NCBI GenBank assembly: GCA_949282265.1
Contig: CASDOZ010000018.1
Location: 1 to 42,997 of the forward strand
Length of the DNA stretch: 42,997 nt
Direction of reading: 5' to 3'
Source of the DNA: an uncultured Bacteroidales bacterium
GTDB taxonomy: Bacteria > Bacteroidota > Bacteroidia > Bacteroidales > Paludibacteraceae
Part shown: positions 1 to 9,733 of the stretch, in pieces
Position numbering within the stretch: the first letter of the stretch is position 1
How the letters are laid out: every line of letters begins with the position of its first letter
The notes under the pieces: model-generated
Database searches by the model: none
Told to the model about the DNA's origin: nothing
What the model saw: the letters and a program-made list of their open reading frames with translations, nothing else
Program-made: the position numbers and the translations under genes

Positions 1-246
1 CTCATCAGCCTGGGCAACATTGTGTGCGAATCGCTGCAACAGGGAATGAGCGTGGACCTGGCCGAACTCGGCTCGCTACGCGTCATCGTTTCATCCAAGA
101 TGATGGACACCCCCGAGGCCGTAACCGCGAAGGATGCCCTGAAAACACCAAAGATTTCCTTCACGCCCAAGCAGAAAATGCGTGAAGCGGCCTTAAAGGT
201 GGAAGTGAGCATCGACCGCGACACCGCACCCGCACAAGAGCCGTAA
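1..246 (+). CDS. HU-like DNA-binding protein, 3' end only
   Basis: Reading frame 1 is open from the first base of the window to a TAA at 244-246, so only the C-terminal 81 residues are present and the start lies outside. The fragment runs L-I-S-L-G-N-I-V-C-E-S-L, then a stretch like the beta-arm of DNABII/HU proteins (G-M-S-V-D-L-A-E-L-G-S-L-R-V), then a basic segment with F-T-P-K-Q-K-M-R and a short acidic tail ending in AQEP. This resembles the HU-related proteins common in Bacteroidales, which bind DNA non-specifically and help compact the nucleoid. The assignment rests on pattern recognition of a fragment, so family is fairly likely but subfamily is unknown. A GC-rich hairpin follows about 25 bp after the stop. 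Confidence 0.6.
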   Translation, partial: LISLGNIVCESLQQGMSVDLAELGSLRVIVSSKMMDTPEAVTAKDALKTPKISFTPKQKMREAALKVEVSIDRDTAPAQEP

Positions 247-269
247 AGGCCGGACAGTAAACGAACACA

Positions 270-298
270 CCCCGCGCCCTGGCACACGGGGCGTGGGG
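270..298 (+). terminator. GC-rich hairpin after the HU-like gene
   Basis: CCCCGCGCCC (270-279) pairs with GGGCGTGGGG (289-298) through one G-U wobble, with a 9-base loop. No U-run follows, so it is only a possible terminator. A second perfect hairpin, ATGCCGGC/GCCGGCAT, lies at 330-351. The rest of 247-462 shows no gene. Confidence 0.4.
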
Positions 299-462
299 AT
301 TGGACAAGGCCACTCCCTTTCTGCCGGTCATGCCGGCCGCCGAGCCGGCATCCTGCGGGGCATTGGCTAGGATGATGGTACAGTGCAAACGAATAAGAAT
401 AAGGAAAAAGCAAAACCATAATACAATATAATATGAACCTATTTAAAAACTAAAAAGACAAC

Positions 463-2388
463 ATGAAAATGAAAATGAAAACAGTTTATTACCTGCTGCT
501 CGGGCTGTGCCTGGCAACAGCTGCCTGCAAACCCGACGAACCGGAATTGCCGGAACCCGAAGAACCCAAAGACGAAATCATCAGCGGTACATGCGGAGAA
601 AACCTGACATGGAGCTATAACAAGACCAAAGCCATCCTGACCATTTCTGGAACGGGAAAAATGGAAAACTACTCTTATACTTATTCTGACTTACCCCATG
701 CTCCGTGGTTCCCATACCAGGAAGAAATCCAAACCGTTATCATTGGAGACAGCGTGACAAGCATTGGAAACTGGGCGTTCTACAACTGCTCCGCACTCAC
801 GCAAGTGACCCTGCCCGACAGCGTGACAAGCATTGGATACTATGCGTTCTACTCCTGCTCCGCACTAACGCAAGTGACCATACCGGGCAGCGTGACAAGC
901 ATTGGAGAACATGCGTTCGAATACTGCTCCGCACTTGCGGAAATAAACGTACTGGCTACCGTGCCGCCCACCATAACAGCAAGCACATTCAGAAATATCA
1001 ACCCGCAAGTAAAAGTCAGCATACCGGAAGGCAGCAAGGAAGCTTATGTGGCCGATGAGAACTGGAAATGGTTGCTTGACCTGTCGGCAGGGCAGCTAAG
1101 CGGCACCTGCGGCGACAACCTGACCTGGACATTCACCACCGCCGACTGTACGCTCACCATTTCCGGCACGGGAAACATGTACGATTATAATTACCGAAGC
1201 GACCACCATTGGTACAATTTCAACCAGGGTATCAAAAACATCTCCCTGCCAGATGGTATGACAAGCATTGGAGACAAGGCGTTCTACGGCTGTTCCGCAC
1301 TCACACAAGTGACCATACCGGGCAGTGTGGAAAGCATTGGAGAATGGGCGTTCGAATACTGTTCCGCACTTGCGGAAATGACCGTATTGCCCACCGTGCC
1401 GCCCACCATAACAGCAAACACATTCAGCAATATCAACCCGCAAGTAAAAGTCAACATACCGGAAGGCAGCAGGGATGCCTATATGGCCGATGAGAACTGG
1501 AAACAGTTGCTATACCTGTCGGCAGGAGAGCTAAGCGGCACCTGCGGCGACTACCTGATCTGGACATTCACCACCGCCGACTGCACGCTCAGCATTTCCG
1601 GCAGGGGAGAGATGTACGATTATAATTACCCAAGCGACCAACCTTGGTACAATTTCAACCAAGGTATCAAAAACATCTCCCTGCCAGATGGTATGACAAG
1701 CATTGGAGACGAGGCGTTCTACGGCTGTTCCGCACTCACGCAAGTGACCATACCCGACGGCGTGACAAGCATTGGAGGCGCGGCGTTCGATAACTGCTCC
1801 GCACTCACGCAAGTGGACATACCCAACAGCGTGACAAGCATTGGAGACTATGCGTTCTACAACTGTTCCGCACTCACGCAAGTAATCCTGCCCAACAGCG
1901 TAACAAACATTGGAGGCAGGGCATTCGCTAACTGCTACGCACTCACGCAAGTGGACATACCCAACAGCGTGACAAGCATTGGATTCGACGCGTTCTTGGG
2001 CACGGCCTTGTATAACAACGCCAACAACTGGACAAACAACGTGCTGTATATTGACAACTGCCTGATAGAAGCCAAAGAAGAATTAAGCGGCAGCTACGAA
2101 ATAGCGGCTGGCACAAGGGTTATTGCACACTCGGCGTTCGTGAGATGCTCCGCACTCACGCAAGTGACCATACCGAGCAGCGTGAAAAGCATTGGAAGCT
2201 ATGCGTTCTGGAACTGCTCCGCACTCACGGAAATGACCGTATTGCCCACCGTGCCGCCCACGGTAGGAAGCTATGCTTTTAATGGGGGCAGCCACGACAT
2301 ACCCGTGTATGTGCCCGCCGAAAGCTTAGAAGCCTACAAAGCAGTAAAGGGCTGGAAAGAATTCACAAACCTGCAAGCCATACCGTAA
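463..2388 (+). CDS. BspA-like leucine-rich repeat (LRR_5) lipoprotein
   Basis: A 641-residue predicted surface lipoprotein. It has a short lysine-rich start, a hydrophobic segment and a lipobox ending in A-A-C at about residue 21, followed by a Pro/Glu-rich linker. Twelve LRR_5 (BspA or treponemal type) repeats follow, with the consensus S-V-T-S-I-G-x-x-A-F-x-x-C-S-A-L-T-Q-V. They are interrupted by a second motif, S-G-T-C-G-(E/D)-N-L-T-W with I-S-G-x-G-x-M, at about residues 40, 212 and 357, so the protein has three large modules. The C-terminus (V-P-A-E-S-L-E-A-Y-K) is typical of these proteins. Related BspA proteins bind host matrix proteins or mediate coaggregation; the ligand here is unknown. 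The repeats are nearly identical at DNA level, which would allow copy number to change by recombination. No Bacteroidales promoter was spotted upstream. A strong terminator follows. Confidence 0.88.
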   Translation: MKMKMKTVYYLLLGLCLATAACKPDEPELPEPEEPKDEIISGTCGENLTWSYNKTKAILTISGTGKMENYSYTYSDLPHAPWFPYQEEIQTVIIGDSVTSIGNWAFYNCSALTQVTLPDSVTSIGYYAFYSCSALTQVTIPGSVTSIGEHAFEYCSALAEINVLATVPPTITASTFRNINPQVKVSIPEGSKEAYVADENWKWLLDLSAGQLSGTCGDNLTWTFTTADCTLTISGTGNMYDYNYRSDHHWYNFNQGIKNISLPDGMTSIGDKAFYGCSALTQVTIPGSVESIGEWAFEYCSALAEMTVLPTVPPTITANTFSNINPQVKVNIPEGSRDAYMADENWKQLLYLSAGELSGTCGDYLIWTFTTADCTLSISGRGEMYDYNYPSDQPWYNFNQGIKNISLPDGMTSIGDEAFYGCSALTQVTIPDGVTSIGGAAFDNCSALTQVDIPNSVTSIGDYAFYNCSALTQVILPNSVTNIGGRAFANCYALTQVDIPNSVTSIGFDAFLGTALYNNANNWTNNVLYIDNCLIEAKEELSGSYEIAAGTRVIAHSAFVRCSALTQVTIPSSVKSIGSYAFWNCSALTEMTVLPTVPPTVGSYAFNGGSHDIPVYVPAESLEAYKAVKGWKEFTNLQAIP

Positions 2389-2411
2389 GGCAAGTTATAC
2401 TTTTATTTATT

Positions 2412-2447
2412 CCGCCGGAAGCCACAAGGTTTCCGGCGGTTTTCTTT
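2412..2447 (+). terminator. Intrinsic terminator after the BspA-like gene
   Basis: A perfect 9-bp stem CCGCCGGAA (2412-2420) / TTCCGGCGG (2431-2439) with a 10-base loop is followed at once by TTTTCTTT. It sits 23 bp past the stop codon. Confidence 0.85.
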
Positions 2448-2520
2448 AACCAAACCTCCTCCCCTGCCGGAAAAATTCCATCGCCACAGGCTGCATTCCT
2501 GAAACTTCATTATTTTTTTG

Positions 2521-2528
2521 TACCTTTG
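2521..2528 (+). promoter_or_regulatory. Bacteroidales -7 promoter box for valS
   Basis: TACCTTTG matches the TAnnTTTG -7 consensus of the Bacteroidota primary sigma factor. No clear TTTG -33 element was found at the expected spacing. It lies 72 bp before the chosen valS start. Confidence 0.6.
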
Positions 2529-2600
2529 CAGGCAATTTTAAAATACGCGCCGCCACAAAGGCGGCACATCAGTTAAAACAATCATTTGAAGTTGGAATAT

Positions 2601-5228
2601 ATGGAACTTGCAAGCAAATACAACCCCACCGACATCGAGTCGAAGTGGTACCAGTATTGGATAGACAACAAACTTTTTTCTTCCAAACCTGACGGGCGCG
2701 AGCCTTACACTATTGTCATCCCGCCGCCCAACGTAACCGGCGTGCTGCACATGGGGCACATGCTCAACAACACGATTCAGGACATACTGGTGCGCCACGC
2801 ACGCATGATGGGCAAGAACGCTTGCTGGGTACCCGGCACCGACCATGCTTCCATAGCCACCGAAGCCAAAGTGGTCAACAAACTGGCGCAACAAGGCATC
2901 AAGAAAAGCGACCTGACACGCGAAGAGTTCCTGAAACATGCCTGGGCATGGACGGAAGAACACGGCGGAATCATATTGAAACAGCTCCGCAAACTGGGCG
3001 CGTCCTGCGACTGGGACCGCACGGCCTTCACCATGGACGAGGAACGCAGCAAAAGCGTTATCAAGGTCTTCTGCGACCTTTACGACAAAGGGCTGATTTA
3101 CCGCGGCGTGCGCATGGTAAACTGGGATCCGAAAGCCCTGACCGCCCTAAGCGACGAGGAAGTCATTTTCAAGGAACACGAAGGCAAGCTCTATTATCTT
3201 CGCTACAAGATTGAGGGTGAAGATGGTTATGCCGTCGTTGCCACCACACGTCCGGAAACCATCATGGGCGATACGGCCATGTGCATCAACCCAAACGACC
3301 CCAAGAACACGCACCTGAAAGGTAAAAAAGTCATCGTCCCGCTGGTAAACCGCGTCATTCCAGTCATCGAAGACGAATATGTGGACATCGAGTTCGGAAC
3401 GGGTTGCCTGAAAGTAACGCCCGCACACGATGTGAACGACTACATGCTCGGCGAAAAATACAACCTGCCCAGCATCGACATTTTCAACGACAACGGCACC
3501 TTGAGCGAAGCTGCCGGGCTCTATGTCGGCATGGACCGTTTCGATGTGCGCGAACAGATTGAAAAAGACCTGGCCGAAGCCGGATTGCTGGAGAAAGTGG
3601 AGAAATACACGAACAAAGTAGGTTATTCGGAGCGCACCAACGTGCCCATCGAACCGAAACTGTCCATGCAATGGTTCCTCAAAATGCAGCATTTTGCCGA
3701 CATGGCGCTGCCTCCGGTAATGAACGACGAACTGAAATTCTATCCTGCAAAATACAAGAACATCTATAAAAACTGGCTGGAAAACATCAAGGACTGGTGC
3801 ATCAGCCGCCAGTTGTGGTGGGGGCACCACATCCCGGCCTATTATCTGCCGCAAGGCGGATTTGTCGTGGCCGAGACCCCGGAACAAGCCCTCGAAAAGG
3901 CCATCAAGACCACGGGCAACGACAAACTCACGCTTGCCGACCTCCGTCAGGACGAAGACTGCCTCGACACATGGTTCAGCTCCTGGCTCTGGCCTATTTC
4001 CCTGTTCGACGGAATCAACAACCCCGGCAACGAGGAAATCAAATATTACTATCCGACGAGCGACCTGGTGACAGCCCCGGACATCATCTTCTTCTGGGTT
4101 GCCCGCATGATTATGGCGGGTTACGAGTACGAAGGGAAAATGCCGTTCAAGAATGTATATTTCACAGGTATCGTGCGCGACAAACTTGGCCGCAAGATGA
4201 GCAAGCAGTTGGGTAACAGTCCCGACCCGCTGGATTTGATTGAGCGCTACGGCGCTGATGGCGTGCGTATGGGCATGATGCTTTCTGCGCCTGCCGGCAA
4301 TGACATTCTGTTTGACGAGTCCCTTTGCGAACAAGGGCGCAACTTCAACAACAAGATATGGAATGCTTTCCGTCTGGTCAAGGGCTGGCAGGTTGCCGAT
4401 ACGGAACAGCCGGAAGCAGCACGCAAGGCCATTGCCTGGTTCGGGGCACAACTGAACAAAACCCTGCTCGAAGTGGAAGACTTGTTTGGCAAATATCGCC
4501 TCAGCGAGGCTTTGATGGCTCTATACAAACTGTTCTGGGACGAGTTTTCCGCCTGGTATCTGGAAGCCGTAAAACCAGCCTACCAGCAACCAGTGGACAA
4601 ACAGACTTATGAAGCCACACTCAATTTCTTCGATTTACTGTTACGCGCCTTGCATCCGTTCATGCCGTTCATTACCGAAGAATTGTGGCAAGCGCTCGAA
4701 CCGCGCGAACAAGGCGCATCCATCATGGTTGCCACCTTGCCGGCATTGCATGACAATGAACAGGCGGCAGAACAGCTCATCAACAATTTTGAGCAAACAA
4801 AGAACATTATAGCCGGCATACGTACCATCCGGCTGCAAAAAAACATTCCGAACAAAGAAGCCCTCAACCTGCAAATCCTTGGCGGACATCCGGATGACTT
4901 CGACTGCATTATTCGCAAACTCGCCAATATTGACAAAATCGAGGCTGTTACGGAAAAGACAGCCGGCAGCATATCGTTCCTGGTCGGTACGACCGAATAT
5001 GCGGTGCCGATGCTCAATTTGATCAATGTCGATGAGGAAATCAAGAAAATGGAAGCCGACATCAACTATTACGAAGGCTTCTTAGCAAGCGTCATGAAAA
5101 AATTGGGCAACGAGAAGTTCGTCGCCAATGCCAAGCCCGAGATTGTCGAAGCCGAGCGCAAGAAAAAAGCAGACGCGGAAGCCAAAATCGCCTCACTCAA
5201 AGAAAGTATTGCAGCTTTGAGGAAGTAA
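2601..5228 (+). CDS. valS: Valine--tRNA ligase
   Basis: Class I aminoacyl-tRNA synthetase that charges tRNA-Val with valine in the cytoplasm. The 875-residue product has the ATP-binding HIGH-type motif within [13 protein letters not shown] (residues 41-53), a CP1 editing domain with T-T-R-P-E-T, and the KMSKS-type loop K-M-S-K-Q-L-G-N-S near residue 532. It also has an anticodon-binding domain and a C-terminal Lys/Glu-rich coiled-coil arm from about residue 815. The ATG at 2601 (M-E-L-A-S-K-Y-N-P) matches my memory of Bacteroides ValS; an in-frame TTG at 2586 would add five residues and is less likely. Length is normal for the family. It has its own promoter and no obvious terminator. Confidence 0.97.
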   Translation: MELASKYNPTDIESKWYQYWIDNKLFSSKPDGREPYTIVIPPPNVTGVLHMGHMLNNTIQDILVRHARMMGKNACWVPGTDHASIATEAKVVNKLAQQGIKKSDLTREEFLKHAWAWTEEHGGIILKQLRKLGASCDWDRTAFTMDEERSKSVIKVFCDLYDKGLIYRGVRMVNWDPKALTALSDEEVIFKEHEGKLYYLRYKIEGEDGYAVVATTRPETIMGDTAMCINPNDPKNTHLKGKKVIVPLVNRVIPVIEDEYVDIEFGTGCLKVTPAHDVNDYMLGEKYNLPSIDIFNDNGTLSEAAGLYVGMDRFDVREQIEKDLAEAGLLEKVEKYTNKVGYSERTNVPIEPKLSMQWFLKMQHFADMALPPVMNDELKFYPAKYKNIYKNWLENIKDWCISRQLWWGHHIPAYYLPQGGFVVAETPEQALEKAIKTTGNDKLTLADLRQDEDCLDTWFSSWLWPISLFDGINNPGNEEIKYYYPTSDLVTAPDIIFFWVARMIMAGYEYEGKMPFKNVYFTGIVRDKLGRKMSKQLGNSPDPLDLIERYGADGVRMGMMLSAPAGNDILFDESLCEQGRNFNNKIWNAFRLVKGWQVADTEQPEAARKAIAWFGAQLNKTLLEVEDLFGKYRLSEALMALYKLFWDEFSAWYLEAVKPAYQQPVDKQTYEATLNFFDLLLRALHPFMPFITEELWQALEPREQGASIMVATLPALHDNEQAAEQLINNFEQTKNIIAGIRTIRLQKNIPNKEALNLQILGGHPDDFDCIIRKLANIDKIEAVTEKTAGSISFLVGTTEYAVPMLNLINVDEEIKKMEADINYYEGFLASVMKKLGNEKFVANAKPEIVEAERKKKADAEAKIASLKESIAALRK

Positions 5229-5286
5229 AAAACGAATAAATAACAAACTAAAATTCCAGTAAATCGTCAATTAACAACAGTTGGAC

Positions 5287-6033
5287 ATGGGCACAAAAAT
5301 AAAATATATTATTAACCCCGAATTTCAACAACTGGAATCTTTTATACGAGAGATACCATATACTTTCGAGCAACAAGGAACAACAATATATAAAGAAAGA
5401 AATGAAATCAAGGTAGTCGAAAACGATGGTGTCTTATTAAATATCAAACAATACAAATGTCCCATTTGGATAAATCGTATTTCATACAGTTTTCTCCGAA
5501 AGTCGAAAGCAGAACGGGCATATAATTATGCTCTTGTATTACTGAAAAAACATATTCCGACTCCCACACCGGTTGCTTATATATTAGAGTATCGAAACGG
5601 ATTGTTGGCTTTATCTTACTTAATAACTTTACAGGTGAAATTACGCAGAAGTTTCTATGAGTTTGGAAAGGGGCCTTTAACTGGTAGAGAAAATATCATC
5701 AGGGATTTTGCGATCTTCACTGCAGCAATACATGACAAAGGAGTATTGCATAAAGATTATTCACCTGGCAACATTCTCTTTGATGTTCAACCCGATGGGA
5801 ACATAACCTTTTCTATCGTAGATATCAATCGAATGAAGTTTGGAAAAATATCTATAAAAAAAGGGTGTGAAAACTTTGCACGACTCTGGGGAAAAAAAGA
5901 CATGTTTGACTTATTGGCTGCAACTTATGCAGAAAAACGGAACTTCAATATAGAACAATGCCGCCATTGGACCTTGCAAGCACGTGAAAGGTTCTGGAAA
6001 AACAGAGCACATGATTTCTATGAGTATGAATAA
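5287..6033 (+). CDS. Lipopolysaccharide kinase-like protein (InaA/WaaP/Kdo-kinase type)
   Basis: A 248-residue protein with a eukaryotic-like kinase fold as used by LPS core kinases. The catalytic loop H-K-D-Y-S-P-G-N starts at H155, giving the HxDxxxxN pattern (D157, N162). The metal-binding motif, DFG in ordinary kinases, is D-I-N-R-M from D179. Such enzymes phosphorylate Kdo or heptose in the inner core of LPS at the cytoplasmic face. I prefer the ATG at 5287; a TTG at 5281 is also in frame. It is the first gene of an AT-rich plus-strand operon and overlaps the next gene by 8 bp. Base composition drops sharply compared with valS, as is common for surface-glycan genes that move between strains. 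The acceptor sugar cannot be deduced. Confidence 0.8.
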   Translation: MGTKIKYIINPEFQQLESFIREIPYTFEQQGTTIYKERNEIKVVENDGVLLNIKQYKCPIWINRISYSFLRKSKAERAYNYALVLLKKHIPTPTPVAYILEYRNGLLALSYLITLQVKLRRSFYEFGKGPLTGRENIIRDFAIFTAAIHDKGVLHKDYSPGNILFDVQPDGNITFSIVDINRMKFGKISIKKGCENFARLWGKKDMFDLLAATYAEKRNFNIEQCRHWTLQARERFWKNRAHDFYEYE

Positions 6034-6847
6034 AAAAAAAATTACCATCGGAGTAATCATTTCCACATACAACAACCCGGGCTGGTTGGAAAAAACTTTA
6101 TGGGGATATTTATACCAAACATATATGCCCGACGAAATTATCATAGCAGATGACGGCTCTACAAACACAACCAGCGAAATGATTGCACGATATGCGGGAG
6201 AATTACCTTTAAAGCATATTTGGCATGAAGACAAAGGTTTTCGTAAAACAGAAATACTAAACAAAGCCGTCATGGAATCCACTGCAGATTATCTCATTTT
6301 TACAGATCAAGACCTTATTCCGAGAGCCGATTTTGTACAAACACATTATGAAAATGCGGAACGAGGTTATTTCCTATCCGGCGGTGCGATTATGTTATCC
6401 AAAGAATTAAGCGAAAGGATTCAAATAGAAGATATAAGAGCCCAAAATGCATTTTCAAGTCAATGGCTTTGTGAAAACGGGCTGAAACATTCATGGAAAT
6501 TAATGAAATTACACCAATCGCATTGGTTGACCAGCTTATTGAACCATATTACCCCGACAAAAGCCACTTGGAATGGGGGAAATGCATCAACATGGCGCGA
6601 CACAATAATAACAGCGAACGGATTCGATGAACGGATGAAATACGGTGGAGAAGACAGAGAGTTCGGAGAACGGCTTTTCTATGCCGGTATCCGTTCAAAA
6701 CAATTGCGCTATTCATTGCCATTATTGCATCTCTATCATACACGGCCATATAGGAATGAAAACGACTTGCTAGTTAACCAAAGAATCAGAAAAGAAACCA
6801 AGAAAGAACACCGTACAAAAACACCTTACGGGATCAACAGTTTATAA
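6026..6847 (+). CDS. Family 2 glycosyltransferase with a C-terminal galactosyltransferase-like domain
   Basis: A 273-residue GT-A fold glycosyltransferase. The nucleotide-sugar site shows V-I-I-S-T-Y-N-N-P, A-D-D-G-S-T (D42-D43) and the metal-binding T-D-Q-D-L (D94-Q-D96). The C-terminal part, W-N-G-G-N-A-S and Y-G-G-E-D-R-E-F-G-E-R-L, looks like the Glyco_transf_7C region of chondroitin-synthase-type and related GT2 enzymes. Probable role is adding a sugar to LPS core or O-antigen at the inner membrane. The start at 6026 overlaps the stop of the LPS-kinase-like gene; ATGs at 6011 and 6020 are alternatives. A run of ten A (6032-6041) follows the start directly, so slippage there would switch the gene off. 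Donor and acceptor are unknown. Confidence 0.85.
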   Translation: MNKKKITIGVIISTYNNPGWLEKTLWGYLYQTYMPDEIIIADDGSTNTTSEMIARYAGELPLKHIWHEDKGFRKTEILNKAVMESTADYLIFTDQDLIPRADFVQTHYENAERGYFLSGGAIMLSKELSERIQIEDIRAQNAFSSQWLCENGLKHSWKLMKLHQSHWLTSLLNHITPTKATWNGGNASTWRDTIITANGFDERMKYGGEDREFGERLFYAGIRSKQLRYSLPLLHLYHTRPYRNENDLLVNQRIRKETKKEHRTKTPYGINSL

Positions 6848-6876
6848 ATCATTATTAACCTACAGATCTAAAAACA

Positions 6877-7845
6877 ATGAGTAAGAATACACAATTGCCT
6901 CTAATAACCATCGTAATTCCCGTATATAATGTAGAAGATCATATTGAGAAATGTATCACTTCTGTATGTAATCAGTTATATAATAATCTAGATATCATTT
7001 TGGTTGACGATGGTTCAACTGATTCATCTGGTAAAATTTGTGACCGCATGGCGGAACAAGATAATCGCATACGAGTACTACACACTGAAAACAAAGGATT
7101 AAGTGCCGCCCGTAATGCCGGTATCGACATTGCACAAGGGACGCTCATAGGTTTTGTTGACAGTGACGATTGGATAGAGCCAGATATGTATAGTTTTCTC
7201 TATCAATTAATGACAGAACACAACGCTGATATCACTGTGTGTTCACATTACGTAGACAAAAACGGGAAACAAAAATGTAAGTTGCAACGTAACGAACTTA
7301 TTGTATGCAATCGCGACGAGGCAATGGAATTATTGATGATAGACAAATTGTTGCACAATTATGCCTGGGACAAGTTATACAAAAAAGAATTATTCGATGG
7401 ATTACGCTATCCGGAAGGTATTATTTATGAGGACATAGCTTTCACTTTCAAAGTCATGTATAGAGTTCAGAAAGTAGTTATCCATGCACAACCTAAATAC
7501 CATTATACCGTACGTCCTGGCAGTATCGTTTCAAAACGATATACAATACATCGCAATCTATCTTACTTCAATGCAGAATATATCCTTATGACTTTTATGG
7601 TTAAGCATGGATATAAAAACGGAGCAAAACATCTTGTGCGAAGAGGAATTCACACCTTAAAACGCCTCATCATGTCAAACTGCCCTGATGAAACGCTTAT
7701 TCATATTCTCAACCAATTACAACCTTATCATTACATTGGCATAAAAGAAATCGGCCTTGCTAACGTTTGGCGTCGATATATGATGGAAAATCATTTGCAA
7801 CTGTACAAAAAGCTATATCGATTCTCAAAAAAGATATTCAAATAA
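6877..7845 (+). CDS. Family 2 glycosyltransferase
   Basis: A 322-residue GT2 enzyme of the WcaA/EpsJ type. The N-terminal domain shows I-V-I-P-V-Y-N-V-E, L-V-D-D-G-S-T-D (D44-D45), the A-R-N-A-G motif and the D-S-D-D metal site (95-98), all in the expected order and spacing. The later part lacks membrane segments, which points to a soluble or peripheral enzyme. The gene starts 29 bp after the previous one and ends 11 bp before the next, so it belongs to the same operon. It probably builds part of the LPS outer core or O-antigen. Sugar specificity cannot be read from the sequence. Confidence 0.88.
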   Translation: MSKNTQLPLITIVIPVYNVEDHIEKCITSVCNQLYNNLDIILVDDGSTDSSGKICDRMAEQDNRIRVLHTENKGLSAARNAGIDIAQGTLIGFVDSDDWIEPDMYSFLYQLMTEHNADITVCSHYVDKNGKQKCKLQRNELIVCNRDEAMELLMIDKLLHNYAWDKLYKKELFDGLRYPEGIIYEDIAFTFKVMYRVQKVVIHAQPKYHYTVRPGSIVSKRYTIHRNLSYFNAEYILMTFMVKHGYKNGAKHLVRRGIHTLKRLIMSNCPDETLIHILNQLQPYHYIGIKEIGLANVWRRYMMENHLQLYKKLYRFSKKIFK

Positions 7846-7856
7846 ATTCGACTTTT

Positions 7857-8843
7857 ATGCATACACCCAAAGTAAGTATAATCGTGCCAAATTATAACTA
7901 CGAGCGCTACTTGCCCGAACGATTAGATAGTATTACCCAACAAACATACAAAGATTTTGAAATAATCATCTTAGATGACTGTTCAACCGATAATAGCAGA
8001 AAGATCATTCAAGATTATGCCACAAAAGAGAAACGTGTATCCCATATCATTCTCAATGAGCAAAATTCCGGTTCACCTTTTTTTCAATGGAAGAAAGGTA
8101 TTGATTATGCCAAAGGGGAATACATTTGGATCGCTGAATCTGACGACAGCGCAGACATGCATTTTATCGAATATCTTCTGAACTATATGGAAACTTATCC
8201 ACAGGCCACATTGGCAACAAGCGCATCAATCATGATAGACAAGGCAGGAAACATACTACAAAAGGATTACGACCATTGGAAACGACGAAAGTACATACAT
8301 AAACGAGAAGCTACCATATACAATGGGGGCGAATTTGTTTGCCATAACATGTATTGGCGCAATTGGATATATAATGCAAGCGGAGTCATATTCAAAAAAA
8401 AAGCTATCAATGAACAAGCCTTGGCTGCACTAAACATGCATTATTCCGGGGATTGGCTTTTTTGGATAAATATTGCCATGCAAGGTAAAGTAATAGAAGT
8501 ACACAAACGACTCAACCATTTCCGTTTTCATAAAAACAGTGTTACCCAACAAGGGGAATTTCAAGGTTGCTTAGAAGATATATCCATTGTTAACAAACTA
8601 AATTCTGTACTCAAAATAAAGCGGTGTAAACGTATAATACGTGCTGGACGTTTTTATAGACGAACAAATAAACTCCAACTGTCAACAAAACAAAAACATG
8701 ATATATATCAACAAATAAAATCGACCTTTAATGTAAATAAATCAGTTGCCTTTATGATTGATACAATTTCCAAATGTTGTTCTTGTCTACCTTCTGAGAA
8801 ACAAGACAATATTAAAGGAACTGCTATTCCAACTCATCAATAA
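7857..8843 (+). CDS. Family 2 glycosyltransferase
   Basis: A 328-residue GT2 enzyme with S-I-I-V-P-N-Y-N-Y, I-L-D-D-C-S-T-D (D40-D41) and E-S-D-D (94-97) as its metal site. The later Y-S-G-D-W-L-F-W motif is typical of the acceptor-side region of this subgroup. The ATG at 7857 places the conserved fold right at the N-terminus and lies 11 bp after the previous stop; the reading frame continues upstream inside that gene but without function. A run of nine A (8394-8402, coding F-K-K-K) lies inside the gene. The C-terminus after about residue 270 is basic and low in similarity. Donor sugar unknown. Confidence 0.87.
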   Translation: MHTPKVSIIVPNYNYERYLPERLDSITQQTYKDFEIIILDDCSTDNSRKIIQDYATKEKRVSHIILNEQNSGSPFFQWKKGIDYAKGEYIWIAESDDSADMHFIEYLLNYMETYPQATLATSASIMIDKAGNILQKDYDHWKRRKYIHKREATIYNGGEFVCHNMYWRNWIYNASGVIFKKKAINEQALAALNMHYSGDWLFWINIAMQGKVIEVHKRLNHFRFHKNSVTQQGEFQGCLEDISIVNKLNSVLKIKRCKRIIRAGRFYRRTNKLQLSTKQKHDIYQQIKSTFNVNKSVAFMIDTISKCCSCLPSEKQDNIKGTAIPTHQ

Positions 8844-8849
8844 TCCACT

Positions 8850-9722
8850 ATGGACCAAAATATTACAAAAAACAACCTTTTTGCTGTTGTCATATGGTAC
8901 AACCCGACAATAGAACATGTTTCAACACTGAGGGGATACATAGAATCAGTAAAACGAGTGATTGTAATAGACAATTCAACCAATAACAATCAATTATTAT
9001 TACAGAACTATGGAGACAAGATCTATTACTCATCCAATAAACAAAACCTTGGTATAGCAACAGCACTAAATATCGGCTTTAGGAAAGCCATTGAACTGGG
9101 AGCGGAATGGGTATTAACAATGGATCAAGACAGTCGATTCAAAAATAATAATTTCACAAAATATATAACCTTATGCAATAATTACAAACAAATCCATTCA
9201 GTTGGAATTTTTTCCCCACATCAAGTCTATGGAGATGAACCCAGTCAGGATTTACCTACTTATGAACAACGTATAGAAGTAATGACATCTGGAAATATAG
9301 TCCGTACAGAAGCATTCCAGCAAGTCAATGGCTTTCGAGATGATTTCTTCATAGATTTAGTAGATGAGGAATTTTGTTTAAGACTTAAACATGCAGGTTA
9401 TAATATTATCATGATCAACCAAGCACGTTTAGAACATTGTTTAGGTAATGGTTTTGTTTACAACCGGTTTTTCCATCGCAAATTCATAGATCACCCGCCA
9501 TTACGCTATTATTATATTTTTCGTAATACATGGGTTATGGAACAACTGTATCCTGAACAAAAATCCCATTATCAGCATAAGCTCAGAAAACTTTTTAAAC
9601 GATTATGTTTATACGCCAGCACAAAAAAAGTCGAGAAACTATGCATGATATGGTATGCTTATAAGGATTTCAGACACCAATATATGGGACAATTCGAGAA
9701 GATTCGTAAACAAAATAACTAA
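8850..9722 (+). CDS. Family 2 glycosyltransferase, rhamnosyltransferase-like
   Basis: A 290-residue GT2 protein of the rhamnosyltransferase type. It has V-V-I-W-Y-N-P near the N-terminus, V-I-D-N-S-T-N in place of the usual DDGS, the motif N-L-G-I-A-T-A-L-N-I-G, the metal site M-D-Q-D-S (D92-Q-D94) and F-I-D-L-V-D-E-E-F-C-L-R further on. This combination is characteristic of dTDP-rhamnose transferases in O-antigen loci. The assignment to rhamnose is by family resemblance only; no dTDP-rhamnose synthesis genes are in this window. It starts 6 bp after the previous gene and ends 11 bp before the ligase gene. Confidence 0.83.
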   Translation: MDQNITKNNLFAVVIWYNPTIEHVSTLRGYIESVKRVIVIDNSTNNNQLLLQNYGDKIYYSSNKQNLGIATALNIGFRKAIELGAEWVLTMDQDSRFKNNNFTKYITLCNNYKQIHSVGIFSPHQVYGDEPSQDLPTYEQRIEVMTSGNIVRTEAFQQVNGFRDDFFIDLVDEEFCLRLKHAGYNIIMINQARLEHCLGNGFVYNRFFHRKFIDHPPLRYYYIFRNTWVMEQLYPEQKSHYQHKLRKLFKRLCLYASTKKVEKLCMIWYAYKDFRHQYMGQFEKIRKQNN

Positions 9723-9733
9723 TACATAAAACC

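Noticed and set aside
3147-4451. 434-residue reading frame on the minus strand inside valS
   Set aside because: It is the mirror of a clear valine--tRNA ligase, with no family resemblance or promoter.
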